Assembly (NCBI GenBank): GCA_949987705.1
Contig: OX465281.1
Location: forward strand, 202,169,112 to 202,233,111
Reading direction: 5' to 3'
Length of the DNA: 64,000 bases
DNA from: Thereva unica
Taxonomy: Eukaryota; Arthropoda; Insecta; Diptera; Therevidae
Shown here: one piece after another, positions 54,750-64,000 of the stretch
Layout of the letters: every line of letters begins with the position of its first letter
Position numbering within the stretch: the stretch's first letter is position 1
Translations under genes and position numbers: made by a program
The notes under the pieces: model-generated
What the model was told of the DNA's origin: nothing
Databases searched by the model: none
The model's input: the letters and a program-made list of their open reading frames with translations, nothing else

Positions 54750-55924
54750 TGTGCGTTTGCGTTACCAACATAACCAACAACCAACTTATGCTGGAAGAAA
54801 AAGTTTTTGCACATTTAAAAATGAATAAACTGATTTTTCTTTTTTTATGTGACGTTACAGTCTTTGTAGGTTTCGAGCTTCTTGAAATCTCATTTTTCAG
54901 TCCATTTAAGGATTTCCTACTCCCCATTAATTGTCTACATTTAATTTTCATATCAATTCCAGCATGCCACTTATTTCTTAGTCTCCCTTCTTCTTAATTC
55001 TAATGTACCATTGAAAATTTGTTCAAATTTATTTACTTCATCATACAGTTCATCAAGCTCTTGGTTGGTTCTAGTGCACCTTTTGTTTTGGTTAGTCCTT
55101 ACAACCACAAATATTATTCATAGATTTTTATTTGCAAGGGTTAAGAGCGAATTTACTTTTTGCCTGGTTAATGCCCAAACTTCAGGCCCGAAGCATAATA
55201 CTGGACTAAATACTGGCTTTCCTTTAGAATCTCAACAAGCGTAACACAGCTTTACTTCCAAGTATAATTCGTCTCTATATTTTTTGCCTTTCACAAAATT
55301 AAAAAGTTTTTGAAAATACTTTCCTACTTTTTGAGTTTTACGCCCAATTATGACAATATCACCAATGAATGAAAATCACAGATCAATATTTAATACTAAA
55401 AGTGCCTAGAGAAGATTTAATTGTATAATGTATAATTCTCGCAGCAAATATTCAAACAGTCTTTATCCCAGTTGGTTGAGCCTGGGAGCTTTAATCGGTT
55501 TAAGCAAGTTTGAAGATTTTTATCAATGTTTCGAAGAGGATTAATTGACTGTTGCTTAGGTCCGCAGAGGGAATGGGACGCTTATAATAATTAAAGTACA
55601 GTTAGCAAAGGTGTTAAGTGCTGTTGGCGGAATCGTCGTGGAAGCAACTCTGGAAATATGTAAATGCTTCCTCTATTGCCGCTACAGGCGGGGCTTAGCC
55701 CCTAAAACTGCCACTCCAATCCTCAAGGGGGAAATCTTCTCAGCCCACAAAGGCTCTCAAAAAATGGAGGGGAAAAGTATCTTCAGGAAATAAGTACTGC
55801 TTCCAATATGAAGCTTGTCCAGATAAACCTTCATCACGCCAAGGCTGCTCCTGCAATAATTGAATAAAGGTTTATCTGTGTTTATATGTGGCCTCGTTAC
55901 TAATGCTGGCAGACTGATCTACTC
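54750..55924. other. Spacer
   Basis: No supported gene. AT-rich to about 55480, then less so. The stretch 55600-55870 has GC-richer sequence with no recognised motif and may be a remnant of the retroelement that follows. Confidence 0.4.
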
Positions 55925-57240
55925 TACTAGAGACTAACTTGCCTTCCCCTTTCGCAGTTCGTATCCAGAGATCTGAGTGAGCTGCCTTAAGACGTAGGAA
56001 TGTCCAGACTAGTCAAGTACGACCTCTACAAGAAAGCCAATTAATTACCAATTATAACAAAAATTCGAAAAGATCCAAACGAAGGTCATGGAAAGCTTTC
56101 TGCGAAGAAATAGATAAGCTTCCAGCCTCCACGAGGTTACACAAAGTTCTGTCTAAGGATCACACATGCCATTGTCTCTCTCAAGACTTCTTAAGGGTCC
56201 TTTACGGAGAACACCAGGGATACAATGGAGCTATTAATGAACACTCATTTCGCCGGTTGTCATGTAATTAACCCTGGGTTGGCCTTGGAACCTAGCATTT
56301 AATCGGAGGTATTACTTGCCCACCGGTCCTACAATAGTAACAATGGCCTGGCAAACAGGATTTTCACTGCAGGTAAAATTGAGTGGGCCATTGGCACCCT
56401 TCAATCCCTTCAAGGCTGCTGGAAAGGATCACATCTTCCCAGCTCTCCTTCAGAGAGGCTTGGAAGAAATCTTACCAATCCTGCTATCACTATTTCGAGG
56501 TAGCTTTGCGCTGGCTCATATTCCGCGGTGTTGGAGAGAGGCTAGGGTAGTCTTTATCCCTAAGTCGGGGAGAAGATCATATAGGGAAGCAAAATCCTAT
56601 CGACCCATCAGCCTCTCCTCCTTTCTCCTGAAAACGATGAAGAAAGTTCTAGACAGGCATATTAGACAGGGTCTTACAGCGCACCCACTTCACTGCTCTC
56701 TCTCGGTGCCTTTTCAGAAATTCAGGGTAGGTTTGACAACGTTACCTTCGACGCGATCAATTAAGCAGCAGTAAAAAAAGGCATTCATTCTTCCACTGCA
56801 AGATGGATCACGTCGCTTCTCAGGAGCAGATTGATAGCTGCTGAGATGAATGGTGAATCGATTACAGTAATGGCTGTAAAAGCTGTCCTCAAGGGGGCGT
56901 CCTATCACCCCTCTTATGGTCATTCGTGAACGACGAACTTTTTGCCGACCTAAATAGCCGTGGATTTAAAGCACTGGCGTATGCAGACGATATCGTCATA
57001 ACTATTAGCGGCGGTCATGATTGCACCGTTTCAGACCTCATGCAAGCCGCTCTTTCATATGTGCATAGCTGTATCAAGGGGCCAAAAGCACCAGTCCGAC
57101 TGCGGCTATGGACGCCCCATGGAACCTCCCTACACTACACCTAGTAGTGGCAAAAGAGGCTCTGGCGGGGGCACTGCGTCTACGGGAGCTATTCTCCTTT
57201 ATAGCAGGAACACAATGCTCGCCATAAGCCGTGGGCTATG
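55925..57240 (+). pseudogene. LOA/R1-like non-LTR RT remnant
   Basis: Upstream scraps include RSWKAFCEEIDKLPASTRLH then KVLSKD (linker, about 56085-56165). RT: PFKAAGKDHIFPALLQRGLE, IPRCWREARVVFIPKSGRRS, YREAKSYRPISLSSFLLKTM, DRHIRQGL; then in other frames WITSLLRSRLIAAEMNGES, the palm motif read as QGGVLSPLLW, and LNSRGFKALAYADDIVITIS. GKDxIFPALLQ, WR.ARVVFIPK and PQGGVLSPLLW are characteristic of the LOA/R1 side of non-LTR elements. Truncated at both ends and frameshifted. Confidence 0.75.
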
Positions 57241-57319
57241 AAAGCTCTATCGCTCTCAAATTATGCCATCGCTGTCAATCGTAAAACTAAAATTATAATA
57301 GAGCAAAGCGATACCATAT

Positions 57320-57342
57320 TATTATTATTATTATTTATTTCT
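57320..57342 (-). repeat. ATT microsatellite tail of element B
   Basis: On the plus strand (ATT)n is followed by ATTTATTTCT; read with the element it is an AAT-repeat 3' tail. Its position after the 3' UTR suits CR1-type priming. Confidence 0.65.
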
Positions 57343-57582
57343 AATTATGTACAAAGATTATAATCTTAATGAAGTACATTTACTAAACATAAGGAAGAAA
57401 AATTACAACATTTAAACATTTAAAAAAAAATTAATAAAATATAAAAATGAACAAAATAAAAAAAAATTAAAAATTAGAAATTAAAAAGAAAAAAAAATAA
57501 TAGGAGAAATAAAGAGAAAAAAAAAACATATATTACAAAAATAAAATTAAAATTATATAATACTTAATTATGTATTCATGCT

Positions 57583-60395
57583 TCAAGAAGATATTAACTC
57601 GTAAAGACGTTTCTTGAAAATTCCCATTGAATCAATACATTGTATATGGATTGGTAGAGAGTTCCATAACATAGCTGCGAAGACAAAGAAAGAACGTTGT
57701 CCAATTAAAGTACGGAAACCCGGGATTATCAAATTATTATTTCTAAGCGATTGTGAGAGCTGTACGAACTCATTAAGGTAAGCAGGCTTGCGTTGGTGTA
57801 ATATATCATGTAATAAGCGCAGAAGCCTATACTCACGATAGTTACTCAGGGAGCAGCCCAAAACGGAATTTAAATAGGGTGAAATATGGTCAAAACGTCG
57901 CAGCTTATACACAAAACGGACGCAATCATTAAAGGCCACTTCAAGCTTCCGAGCGCAAGAAAAATCGAGAGAGGGGAAAATTGAGAGGCCATGCATTAGA
58001 AGAGGTAAAAGTAAGGCTTTAAGCAAATTCAATCGAACGGTCCTTTTAAGCAAACCACAGTGGTATCTAAGTTTTGCCAGGAGCCCATATGTCTTGCCAA
58101 CAATAGAATTGATGTGATCGCAACAGGTCATATTGCTATTAATAATGACTCCTAGATTTCTTACTTTATCGACGCGGTCTAGAGGAACTCCATTTAAGGA
58201 GATTACTGGAAGGTTAGGGTAAGAGATAAGAGAATGAGAGAACAGAATATAATGTGATTTCAATGGGTTTAATTGTAGTAAGTTCAATGATGACCAGCAG
58301 TAGACACGGCGCAAGTCGGCTGCAATCTTCTCCATACAAGTGTGGACTTGACTTTTTGGCGCTGAAATATATAGCTGGACATCATCTGCATACATATGAA
58401 CCTTACAGTGTTTTATTGCTAAGGGAAGATCGTTAATAAAAACGCTGAATAAAAGTGGCCCAAGAATAGAGCCCTGGGGAACGCCATTGGTAATCATACC
58501 AATAGTGGACCTAGACTCGCCGAGTTTAACTATTTGAGAGCGGTTGGATAAAAAGCTATGCAAAAGTTTAAGAGCAGTCGGGGAACAGCGGACTTGAGAG
58601 GAAAGTTTCTCCAGAAGCAGGGAGTGGTTGACACTGTCAAAAGCTTTAGAAAAGTCCAGCAACAATAAACAGCAAACTTGATGCTCGTCGAGAGACCTGC
58701 GGATATCATTTGTAACTTTAAGGAGTGCAGTTTCGCAGCTATGATGTTTTCGGAAACCAGATTGCCAAACATTTATAAATTGAAGTCTTTCACAGAAGTT
58801 AAGGATTTGAATCGCTATTAATTTTTCGAGAACCTTAGCCAGAAATGGAAGTATACTAATAGGCCGGAAATCGGAAGGGGCAGTGGGAGAAGAGCACTTG
58901 GGTATAGGTGTAACTAAGGCATGCTTCCAAGAAGTGGGAAATTTTGATACAGTGAGGCAAGTATTGAATATGTGGGTTATAATAGGCAACAAACATGGTA
59001 ATAGAATTTTCAGAAACCTGGGTGAAATATTATCACTACCAGTGGCTATAGATTTAATTGAATTTAGGGCCGAGAAAACTTCGAGGGAATCAACGCATCG
59101 GAAACAGAAGCTGTCAGATGATGCTATAATGGAGGTATTGGAGGTGTTGGCCTGCTCAGTCGTTTGATTAGCCAAAAAATATTGGTTAAGGCTTTCAGGA
59201 CTAAGGGTGTAGTCAGCGGCGTCATTCTTAGTGTGGACACCCAAATTTCGCAAGTTGTTCCATACAGTTTTGAGTGAAAGAGACGGATCAAGTTTTCGGG
59301 CGTAAAAATTACGCTTCGCTTGCTTAATTTTTGCAACGACCAGATTCCGAAGGCGTTTAAAAGATTTTTTTGCCACTGCACTTTTTACTTTTAAGAACCA
59401 CTGGTAGGCAAACTCCCTTTCTATTATGAGCGACTTAATTTCTGCAGTAAACCAAGGTTTAGACTTAGCTGATAGAGTTTTACTCCTCAGAGGCACAAAC
59501 TCATCGTACAAATCAAGGAATAACCTATTAAACTCTGTAATTTTGTCATCGACGTCGGTCACTGTGAAGACGTTGACCCAAGGTAGACAAAGACATCTCT
59601 GAGAAAGACGTTCCCGGTCGATATTGGAGAAATCGCGAAAAGTAATCCTTTTCAAAGGCGGAGGGTCTACATTAAAGCTGTGGGACACGAATAGAATATC
59701 ATGGTCCAAATAACTTGGCGGAGAGATTTGGTTTTGGAATATAATAGATGTGGTATCGTTAGTAAAAAATAAGTCAAGCAGAGAGGGAGTCCTACAATTA
59801 AAATATGTAGGAAGTTCATTAATAGCAGATAAACCGAGGGAATTCATAGTGTGCCTAAATGTACTTTGGAGGACAGTCTGTTTTATTAAATTAACGTTGA
59901 AGTCGCCTCCAACCAGAATGTTTTTGTAGATACCGGATAGGTGCTCTATGCTTTCGATGAGCTCTCTAGCGTTAGTGGGATTAAAACCCCCGGGGGAGAA
60001 TACACACAGACAAGGAGGAGTTTTTCGACATCATTAGAAACCTCGACGCAAAGAAATTCAATTCCAGGTTGTTTGGAGAATCCGACAATTTTAGAATTTA
60101 AATTATCGCGTAAGTAAATGGCCACCCCCCCCCCGCCGACGCGTCCTTGCCGATCAATGCGGAATAACTTGTAACCATCAATGGATACGGTAGAGGAAGG
60201 AATAAAACAATTAAGCCAACTTTCGCAGATGAATAAAGCATGCACCGAAGAGTTAATGAATATTTCGTTCAGCTCTCCAATTTTCGGGCGAATACTCCGC
60301 GCGTTTACTAAACAAGTATTGAAACCTTTATATTTCGAACTAAAAATTTTTATTAACGTTCTTACTCGGTCCCCGCAGCTAAAGCTAGATGACAT
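57583..60395 (-). pseudogene. CR1-like ORF2: endonuclease plus RT, one frameshift
   Basis: About 937 codons in two frames joined at the C5G5 run 59987-59996. Endonuclease: FNTCLVNARSIRPKIGELNE, FICESWLNCFIPSS, VGGGGVAIYLRDN, LLVCVYSPPG, then NILVGGDFNVNLIK. RT in the 754-codon frame from 59847: ALVTPIPKCSSPTAPSDFRP and ISILPFLAKVLEKL, WQSGFRKHHSCETALLKVTN, LLLLDFSKAFDSVNHSLLLE, GVPQGSILGPLLFSVFINDL, MYADDVQLYI (catalytic YADD intact) and QRSFFVFAAMLWNSLPIHIQ at the end. It makes the nick and the cDNA in target-primed reverse transcription. The lone indel lies in a homopolymer pair, so a sequencing error is possible. Confidence 0.85.
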
Positions 60396-60573
60396 CTAAA
60401 CTTATTACCACGAAACAATGGGCATCATCAAGAAACGGGAGTGAGACGAGAAGCAGAAAGTAAGAAAAAGAATAAAAACTACATGAATATAAAAAACAGT
60501 AAAAAGAAAAAATAAAGAAACAACTAAAAACAAAAAATATTTAAAAAAGAAAACAAAAACAAAGCAATGATCC
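60396..60573. other. Inter-ORF spacer of element B
   Basis: On the element strand this is a T-rich interval like the longer one at 14129-14573 in element A. No motif seen. Confidence 0.5.
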
Positions 60574-61464
60574 TTAGACGCTTACACTAAGTTGCTCCAG
60601 TGTCTCGACTGACGGGCATTGCAGCTGAGAAGCATCACGCACAACAACAACACTGCCATCACTTGTTTTTTTTATCCTCACAAGGCCATCCCTGGTGGAA
60701 ACGGAGTGAAGTAGCCCTAGCCTGCGAAGTTTCAAGGCCTCCCGCAGCAGATTATTATTAGTCGGCGAGAGACTTTCATTCACATAGACAGGAGTGTCAG
60801 CTGTGAAACCATCCAGTTCGCAAAGTTGGAATCTCCTTTTGTTTTTTGATTTCAAGGCGAGCATGACGGCCTTTGCCTCGCGCTGCCCAGAAAATTTAAC
60901 TATAATGGGCCCAGTTTGAGCGCCTGATCGAGAACGAACTCGGAAGGCATCAACATAATTTGATAAATGGTGATTCACCATGGATGCCAGATTTGTGACG
61001 ATTTCTATTGGGGAGTCATCAGGTTTCTTGGGGATTCCCCGGATAATTACATCGCAAAGCCTCTGTGCACGCTGCATATCGTCCAAATGGAGTGTGTTAT
61101 CAGCCAGCTGGGAGCTGATAATGTGAAGGTCATCAGTATGATCCGTTGATGCTATTTTCTTCTCTAGCACAGAGATCCTCGCCTGTAGAGACTCGATTTT
61201 TTTTTTGACTTGCTCCAGCTGTTTATTTTTTTCCTCGGAGATGGACTTTAGTCCCTCCGTTAAACGATGCTCGATTGTGTCGAGGCGATCGCTGAAATTT
61301 TTAATTGAATTGCAGAAATCTGTAATTCGCAGATCAGTGCTACTTATGGTGGAGAGGAGGTCATCAATTTTTTTCGAGATGCGTGTCTCTAGAGCGGCAA
61401 GCAATTCTTCCAAGTTCACCCCCTGACCATTATCGGAGGTCGTACGCGCAGCCCCTCTGGTCAT
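60574..61464 (-). CDS. CR1-like ORF1 protein (coiled coil, RNA-binding)
   Basis: 296 residues, the same length as element A ORF1, and intact. Residues about 15-135 are a coiled coil (RISKKIDDLLSTISSTDLRI, KNKQLEQVKKKIESLQARIS). From about 135 the conserved half: LCDVIIRGIPKKPDDSP, AFRVRSRSG, PIIVKFSGQREAKAVMLALK, TPVYVNESLSPTNNNLLREA, RLGLLHSVSTRDG and VRIKK. This FP-like half is shared by many insect CR1/Jockey ORF1 proteins. It would trimerise and coat element RNA. Intact ORF1 beside a single-hit ORF2 suggests recent activity. Confidence 0.85.
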   Translation of the reverse strand: MTRGAARTTSDNGQGVNLEELLAALETRISKKIDDLLSTISSTDLRITDFCNSIKNFSDRLDTIEHRLTEGLKSISEEKNKQLEQVKKKIESLQARISVLEKKIASTDHTDDLHIISSQLADNTLHLDDMQRAQRLCDVIIRGIPKKPDDSPIEIVTNLASMVNHHLSNYVDAFRVRSRSGAQTGPIIVKFSGQREAKAVMLALKSKNKRRFQLCELDGFTADTPVYVNESLSPTNNNLLREALKLRRLGLLHSVSTRDGLVRIKKTSDGSVVVVRDASQLQCPSVETLEQLSVSV

Positions 61465-61852
61465 TATGGGAGAAGGAGTGTGTGACGAAGTTGTTTTTGA
61501 AGTAAAACTTCTTTAGGGACGTTTGCTTAAAAAAATTTACATGAGAGTGAATCAATTTCATTCATGTAACGCTCTCACACATGAAAAATGGTCAGAACTT
61601 TCGTATAACGATGGGAAAGGGTACAAGAGACGAAGAAACTCGGGGCTGTGTATGCAACAGCTAAAATACCCCAGTTGGGAAAAGTATAATTACAGAATTG
61701 GTCTAGAATCCATTCTATGCATTCCGACTTGATTCCATTTTAGATTACCAACCACACAAAGAATTTATTACTTTTGCACAGGCATGTCATAGGGCGTAAT
61801 AAATTGATCCCCATCTGCATTACTCTTAATCGATTCAGAATTGATGAAGTAG

Positions 61853-62002
61853 AATCTGTTCGGAATCGAATTAATGGAATCTGTTCGGAATCGAAGAAAT
61901 AGAATCTGTTCGTAATCGAAGAAATAGAATCTGTTCGGAATCGAAGAAATAGAATATGGTCGGAATCGAAGAAATAAAATCTGTTCGGAATCGAAGAAAA
62001 AC
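61853..62002. repeat. Six tandem 25-bp subterminal repeats
   Basis: Units start at 61853, 61878, 61903, 61928, 61953 and 61978, each close to AATCTGTTCGGAATCGAAGA followed by AATAG. Most differences are single bases. The array lies about 185 bp inside the transposon end. In CACTA elements such subterminal repeats bind an element-encoded DNA-binding protein; a similar role here is an inference. Confidence 0.85.
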
Positions 62003-62114
62003 AAATTTCAAACAAAAATAAATTATTCATATATTCAGTATAAAAACGTAATTTAAAAAAAGCAACAACGAAAAAATATTCAAATAAAATTATCAAATAT
62101 AATTAAGAATAAAA

Positions 62115-63018
62115 CTAATGGTTAATTCGATTTCTCTCCATAAATATTCTCTTATTTATTCTTCCTTTTACAAGGTGGAATGATCGTCTGATGGCTTTTA
62201 CATAATCATTGCCATTGTATATTTCTGAAAAAAATACGCATACAGTATATGATTTAAATAAAAAATTAAAAAATGTGGAAATTTTCTTACTCGAAAATAA
62301 TTGATTAATTTTTATAAACTTTTTGTATGGAAGTTTTCCATGCCCTCCATCATAATTATACAATGCAACAAGATCTTCTTTCATGATCTTGTCCAGGTTT
62401 CTTTCCAGACCATGAGGAAAAATTATTTTTTTTAGTAAAGACACCTTCAAAAAAAGATTTTTAATTTTTTTAATTAACAAGTATGCAGCACTTACGTAGC
62501 AATTGAAATTTTCATCAGTAATATTTGCCTCAAGATTTTCAAGGTCTTGCGGAGTCTCCAAGGGAAACTTTATATTTTCTTTATTTAAATACTCCTCTTG
62601 CGCATATAATTTCTTAATTAGTGCAGCATTTACAGCCGAAGCTTCTAATATGCTCTTATTTTGCTCTATGATAAACTCTGAAACAATATTGAAAACTAAA
62701 CAAATTTTTAATAATAAATAAATGAATGTATTTACCTTTCATCTCCCTAAATTTATGATCTATATACTCTTTCAAGTCTTTGCTAGTGCTTGCTACAAAA
62801 TTATATAATAATTAAATTTAGTGACATATATTCCCTTAATGATAAAATTAGAAATTACCTGATGCTGAGGAGTAGATACTTCCCCCGATTACGGCATTGC
62901 ACCTACGAAGTTTGCCAGGAACGTGGTCTTCTTCCGCAGATTCCCTTTTTTCTGCCTTGCACCTACGAAGTTTGCCAGGAACGTGGTCTTCTTCCGCAGA
63001 TTCCCTTTTTTCTGCCAT
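62115..63018 (-). CDS. DUF4806-like protein, five exons
   Basis: Exons by reading splice sites on the reverse strand: 62859-63018, 62736-62792, 62496-62677, 62291-62444, 62115-62224; all introns are GT-AG and frames join to 220 codons. The N-terminus is charged with a basic GKLRRCKAEKR stretch and a 20-residue exact duplication. The middle is helical (DLKEYIDHKFREMKEFIIEQ). The C-terminal half fits DUF4806: ETPQDLENLEANITDENF, LLKKIIFPHGLERNLDKIMK, YDGGHGKLPYKKF and DYVKAIRRSFHLVKGRINKR. The 51-bp third intron is frame-neutral and could be retained. An acceptor-like TTTTTCAG sits just before the ATG, so a leader exon is possible. Family function is unknown; location suggests a transposon-encoded DNA-binding partner. 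Confidence 0.65.
62897..63016 (-). repeat. Exact 60-bp tandem duplication in DUF4806-like exon 1
   Basis: Bases 62897-62956 and 62957-63016 are identical copies of a 60-bp unit, in frame, encoding AEKRESAEEDHVPGKLRRC plus one variable residue twice. Exact identity beside diverged surroundings indicates a recent event or an assembly artefact. Confidence 0.9.
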
Positions 63019-63089
63019 TCTGAAAAATTCAATGTATAAATTTCAATATTTCAGAAAAATCTATTTTACTCACTGCATTAATTATATGT

Positions 63090-63998
63090 TTATGTACAAT
63101 CATGCAGGATTGGTAGGAATACTGATTTATTATTGAAGGGTAAACGTAATAATTTGCAAATTATATTTTCAATGTTGAAACTTTCTTCAGTTCCGTCAGG
63201 GCATATATCTGCTGAGGTTATCCCCAAAGATGATTTCGATGGCATTGGTTCTGTAAAAAAATCTTCTACGTTTCGGAATCTTTTTCCAATAACAAACTTT
63301 TGTCCTTCTTCATCTTGTCGAAAATTTGATATATAGATGGGCGTACAAGGGGCTATGCAGCAGTAATTATCTGGTTCTTTAGAACTCAAAAATATTTTGT
63401 TGGAAGAATAATTCTTAATTTTGTTTTTCGTAATTGTAAAACCAGTAGCTTTAACTGGTACAACAAGATCTTCAAACTTCAATTTGTTGAACAACTGCTG
63501 CAAAATTTTAGATGGTTTTTTAATTAGCCTCTTTAAATTCTGCATCTCGTTCTCGAAGCAGTAAGCAGAAAAATTAGTTAAAATGCCCAGATGATTAATG
63601 TTATCCGTTAAGTGTAAAAGATGATGGATGTTGTAAGTCACACTATCATCTCCAAAAATATTTGAAAAATTTTCGACAAACGTTTCTAAAAGTTCTTGTG
63701 CGGTAGAAAGATTTGCTTTGAAACTCCTGGGGCAAGACATCAGTCTGTACGCACAATGCAAGAGCAGAAAAGTGTAATACACATCTTCATGCACCTTGTT
63801 TTTTAAAATGACAATCCCCGTATATAAAATAAATTGACGATATTCCACCGCTTTCCAGTTTCTAATTTCTTCAATACCTCGCGGCTTTCTAGCAAACTCA
63901 CTCGGAATAAAACAATATAATGATTTTAGATGTTCTGAGATATTACACTTGATTCCATTATTTATTTTATAAACCGAAACAATTTTATTTTCCAGCAA
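63090..63998 (-). CDS. CACTA/EnSpm-like transposase-associated protein, C-terminal part
   Basis: An open frame of 302 codons running off the right window edge, so the start is unknown. Key segments: CFIPSEFARKPRGIEEIRNW, KAVEYRQFILYTGIVILKN, TYNIHHLLHLTDNINHLGIL and NFSAYCFENEMQNLKRLIKK. The FxR-KPR, W-KA-E-RQFLLY and H-LLHL-D...FSA--FEN pattern is one I associate with the region after the catalytic core in animal CACTA-like transposases (compare plant DUF4218). The last 120 residues are less conserved. It ends 71 bp upstream of the DUF4806-like ATG. No catalytic residues are visible because the core lies outside the window. A domestic function cannot be excluded, but the neighbouring repeats favour a transposon. 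Confidence 0.65.
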   Translation of the reverse strand: MLENKIVSVYKINNGIKCNISEHLKSLYCFIPSEFARKPRGIEEIRNWKAVEYRQFILYTGIVILKNKVHEDVYYTFLLLHCAYRLMSCPRSFKANLSTAQELLETFVENFSNIFGDDSVTYNIHHLLHLTDNINHLGILTNFSAYCFENEMQNLKRLIKKPSKILQQLFNKLKFEDLVVPVKATGFTITKNKIKNYSSNKIFLSSKEPDNYCCIAPCTPIYISNFRQDEEGQKFVIGKRFRNVEDFFTEPMPSKSSLGITSADICPDGTEESFNIENIICKLLRLPFNNKSVFLPILHDCT

Positions 63999-64000
63999 TC

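Larger units (their letters stand above)
57320..61510 (-). mobile_element. CR1-like non-LTR retrotransposon, element B, nearly complete
   Basis: Reverse strand: 5' region near 61510, ORF1 61464-60574, spacer, ORF2 60395-57583, AT-rich 3' UTR, and an ATT-repeat end at 57320-57342 rather than poly(A). Only one frameshift was found in ORF2, which makes this the best-preserved autonomous-type element in the window. It shares structure with element A (13191-17655) and C-terminal sequence with the fragment at 42045-42965. Confidence 0.85.
61669..64000 (-). mobile_element. One end of a CACTA/EnSpm-like DNA transposon (runs off the window)
   Basis: The left terminus at 61669-61684 (CCCCAGTTGGGAAAAG after TA) matches the tip of the MITE at 54344 (CCCAGCGGGAAAAAG), with about 150 bp of further similarity. 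Inside follow a six-unit 25-bp array (61853-62002), a spliced DUF4806-like gene (62115-63018) and the end of a transposase-like gene (63090 to beyond 63998), both on the reverse strand. The other terminus is not in view. Subterminal repeat arrays and two proteins recall plant En/Spm. The superfamily is inferred from protein resemblance, while the short TA-type flank is not diagnostic. Confidence 0.65.

Overview
The window reads as AT-rich, intron-scale DNA of a higher insect, most likely a brachyceran fly. I infer this from one plausible host exon, a dpr-family immunoglobulin exon at 53450-53772 with canonical splice sites and a phase-1/phase-0 intron pair, and from the dense insect-type transposon content (CR1/Jockey-group, RTE-like, LOA/R1-like and Gypsy retroelements; hAT, PIF/Harbinger-like and Transib-like DNA transposons; a mini-Helitron; a tRNA-derived SINE). 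No rRNA gene, functional tRNA, CRISPR array or bacterial feature is present. The simplest picture is a large dpr intron filled with nested and decayed mobile elements.

Layout, left to right. 1-1219: two copies of a 337-bp inverted-repeat element, plus a 155-bp MITE. 1554-5951: a Gypsy element without env, with gag end, protease, RT/RNase H/integrase and a 154-bp 3' LTR, but no 5' LTR in view; a GC-rich palindrome is inserted before the LTR. 5952-10690: remains of one Jockey-group element, the downstream part interrupted by three DNA transposons with 3, 5 and 3 bp target duplications. 12247-17655: a CR1-like element with intact ORF1 and frameshifted ORF2. 17656-31300: mostly featureless AT-rich DNA with scattered RT remnants and several hAT MITEs. 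32233-33240: a terminal-inverted-repeat element containing an RT C-terminal fragment. 33559-36251: a complete but decayed hAT transposon with BED finger, intron, 8-bp target duplication and subterminal repeats. 36640-38160: TACATA-type simple repeats and an RT tail. 38672-39131: tRNA-derived SINE. 42045-46770: a CR1-like 3' end, an opposing RT remnant, a long decayed reverse-strand retroelement carrying the second 155-bp MITE, and a retroelement tail. 47804-49465: a 1.66-kb PIF/Harbinger-like composite with a mini-Helitron inside. 49944-52400: RTE-like and Jockey-group remnants. 53450-53772: dpr exon. 54344-54747: a MITE. 55925-57240: LOA/R1-like RT remnant. 57320-61510: a nearly complete reverse-strand CR1-like element. 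61669-64000: one end of a large DNA transposon.

The most interesting part is the right edge. From a terminal motif at 61669 the reverse strand carries a six-unit 25-bp subterminal repeat array, a five-exon gene whose spliced product resembles DUF4806 proteins, and the C-terminal part of a protein resembling the DUF4218-type region of animal CACTA/EnSpm-like transposases. The 404-bp MITE at 54344-54747 shares the same terminus and about 150 bp of subterminal sequence. I infer a two-protein cut-and-paste transposon plus a non-autonomous relative mobilised by it. Boundaries, clade names and the dpr paralogue assignment come from reading motifs by eye and should be treated accordingly.
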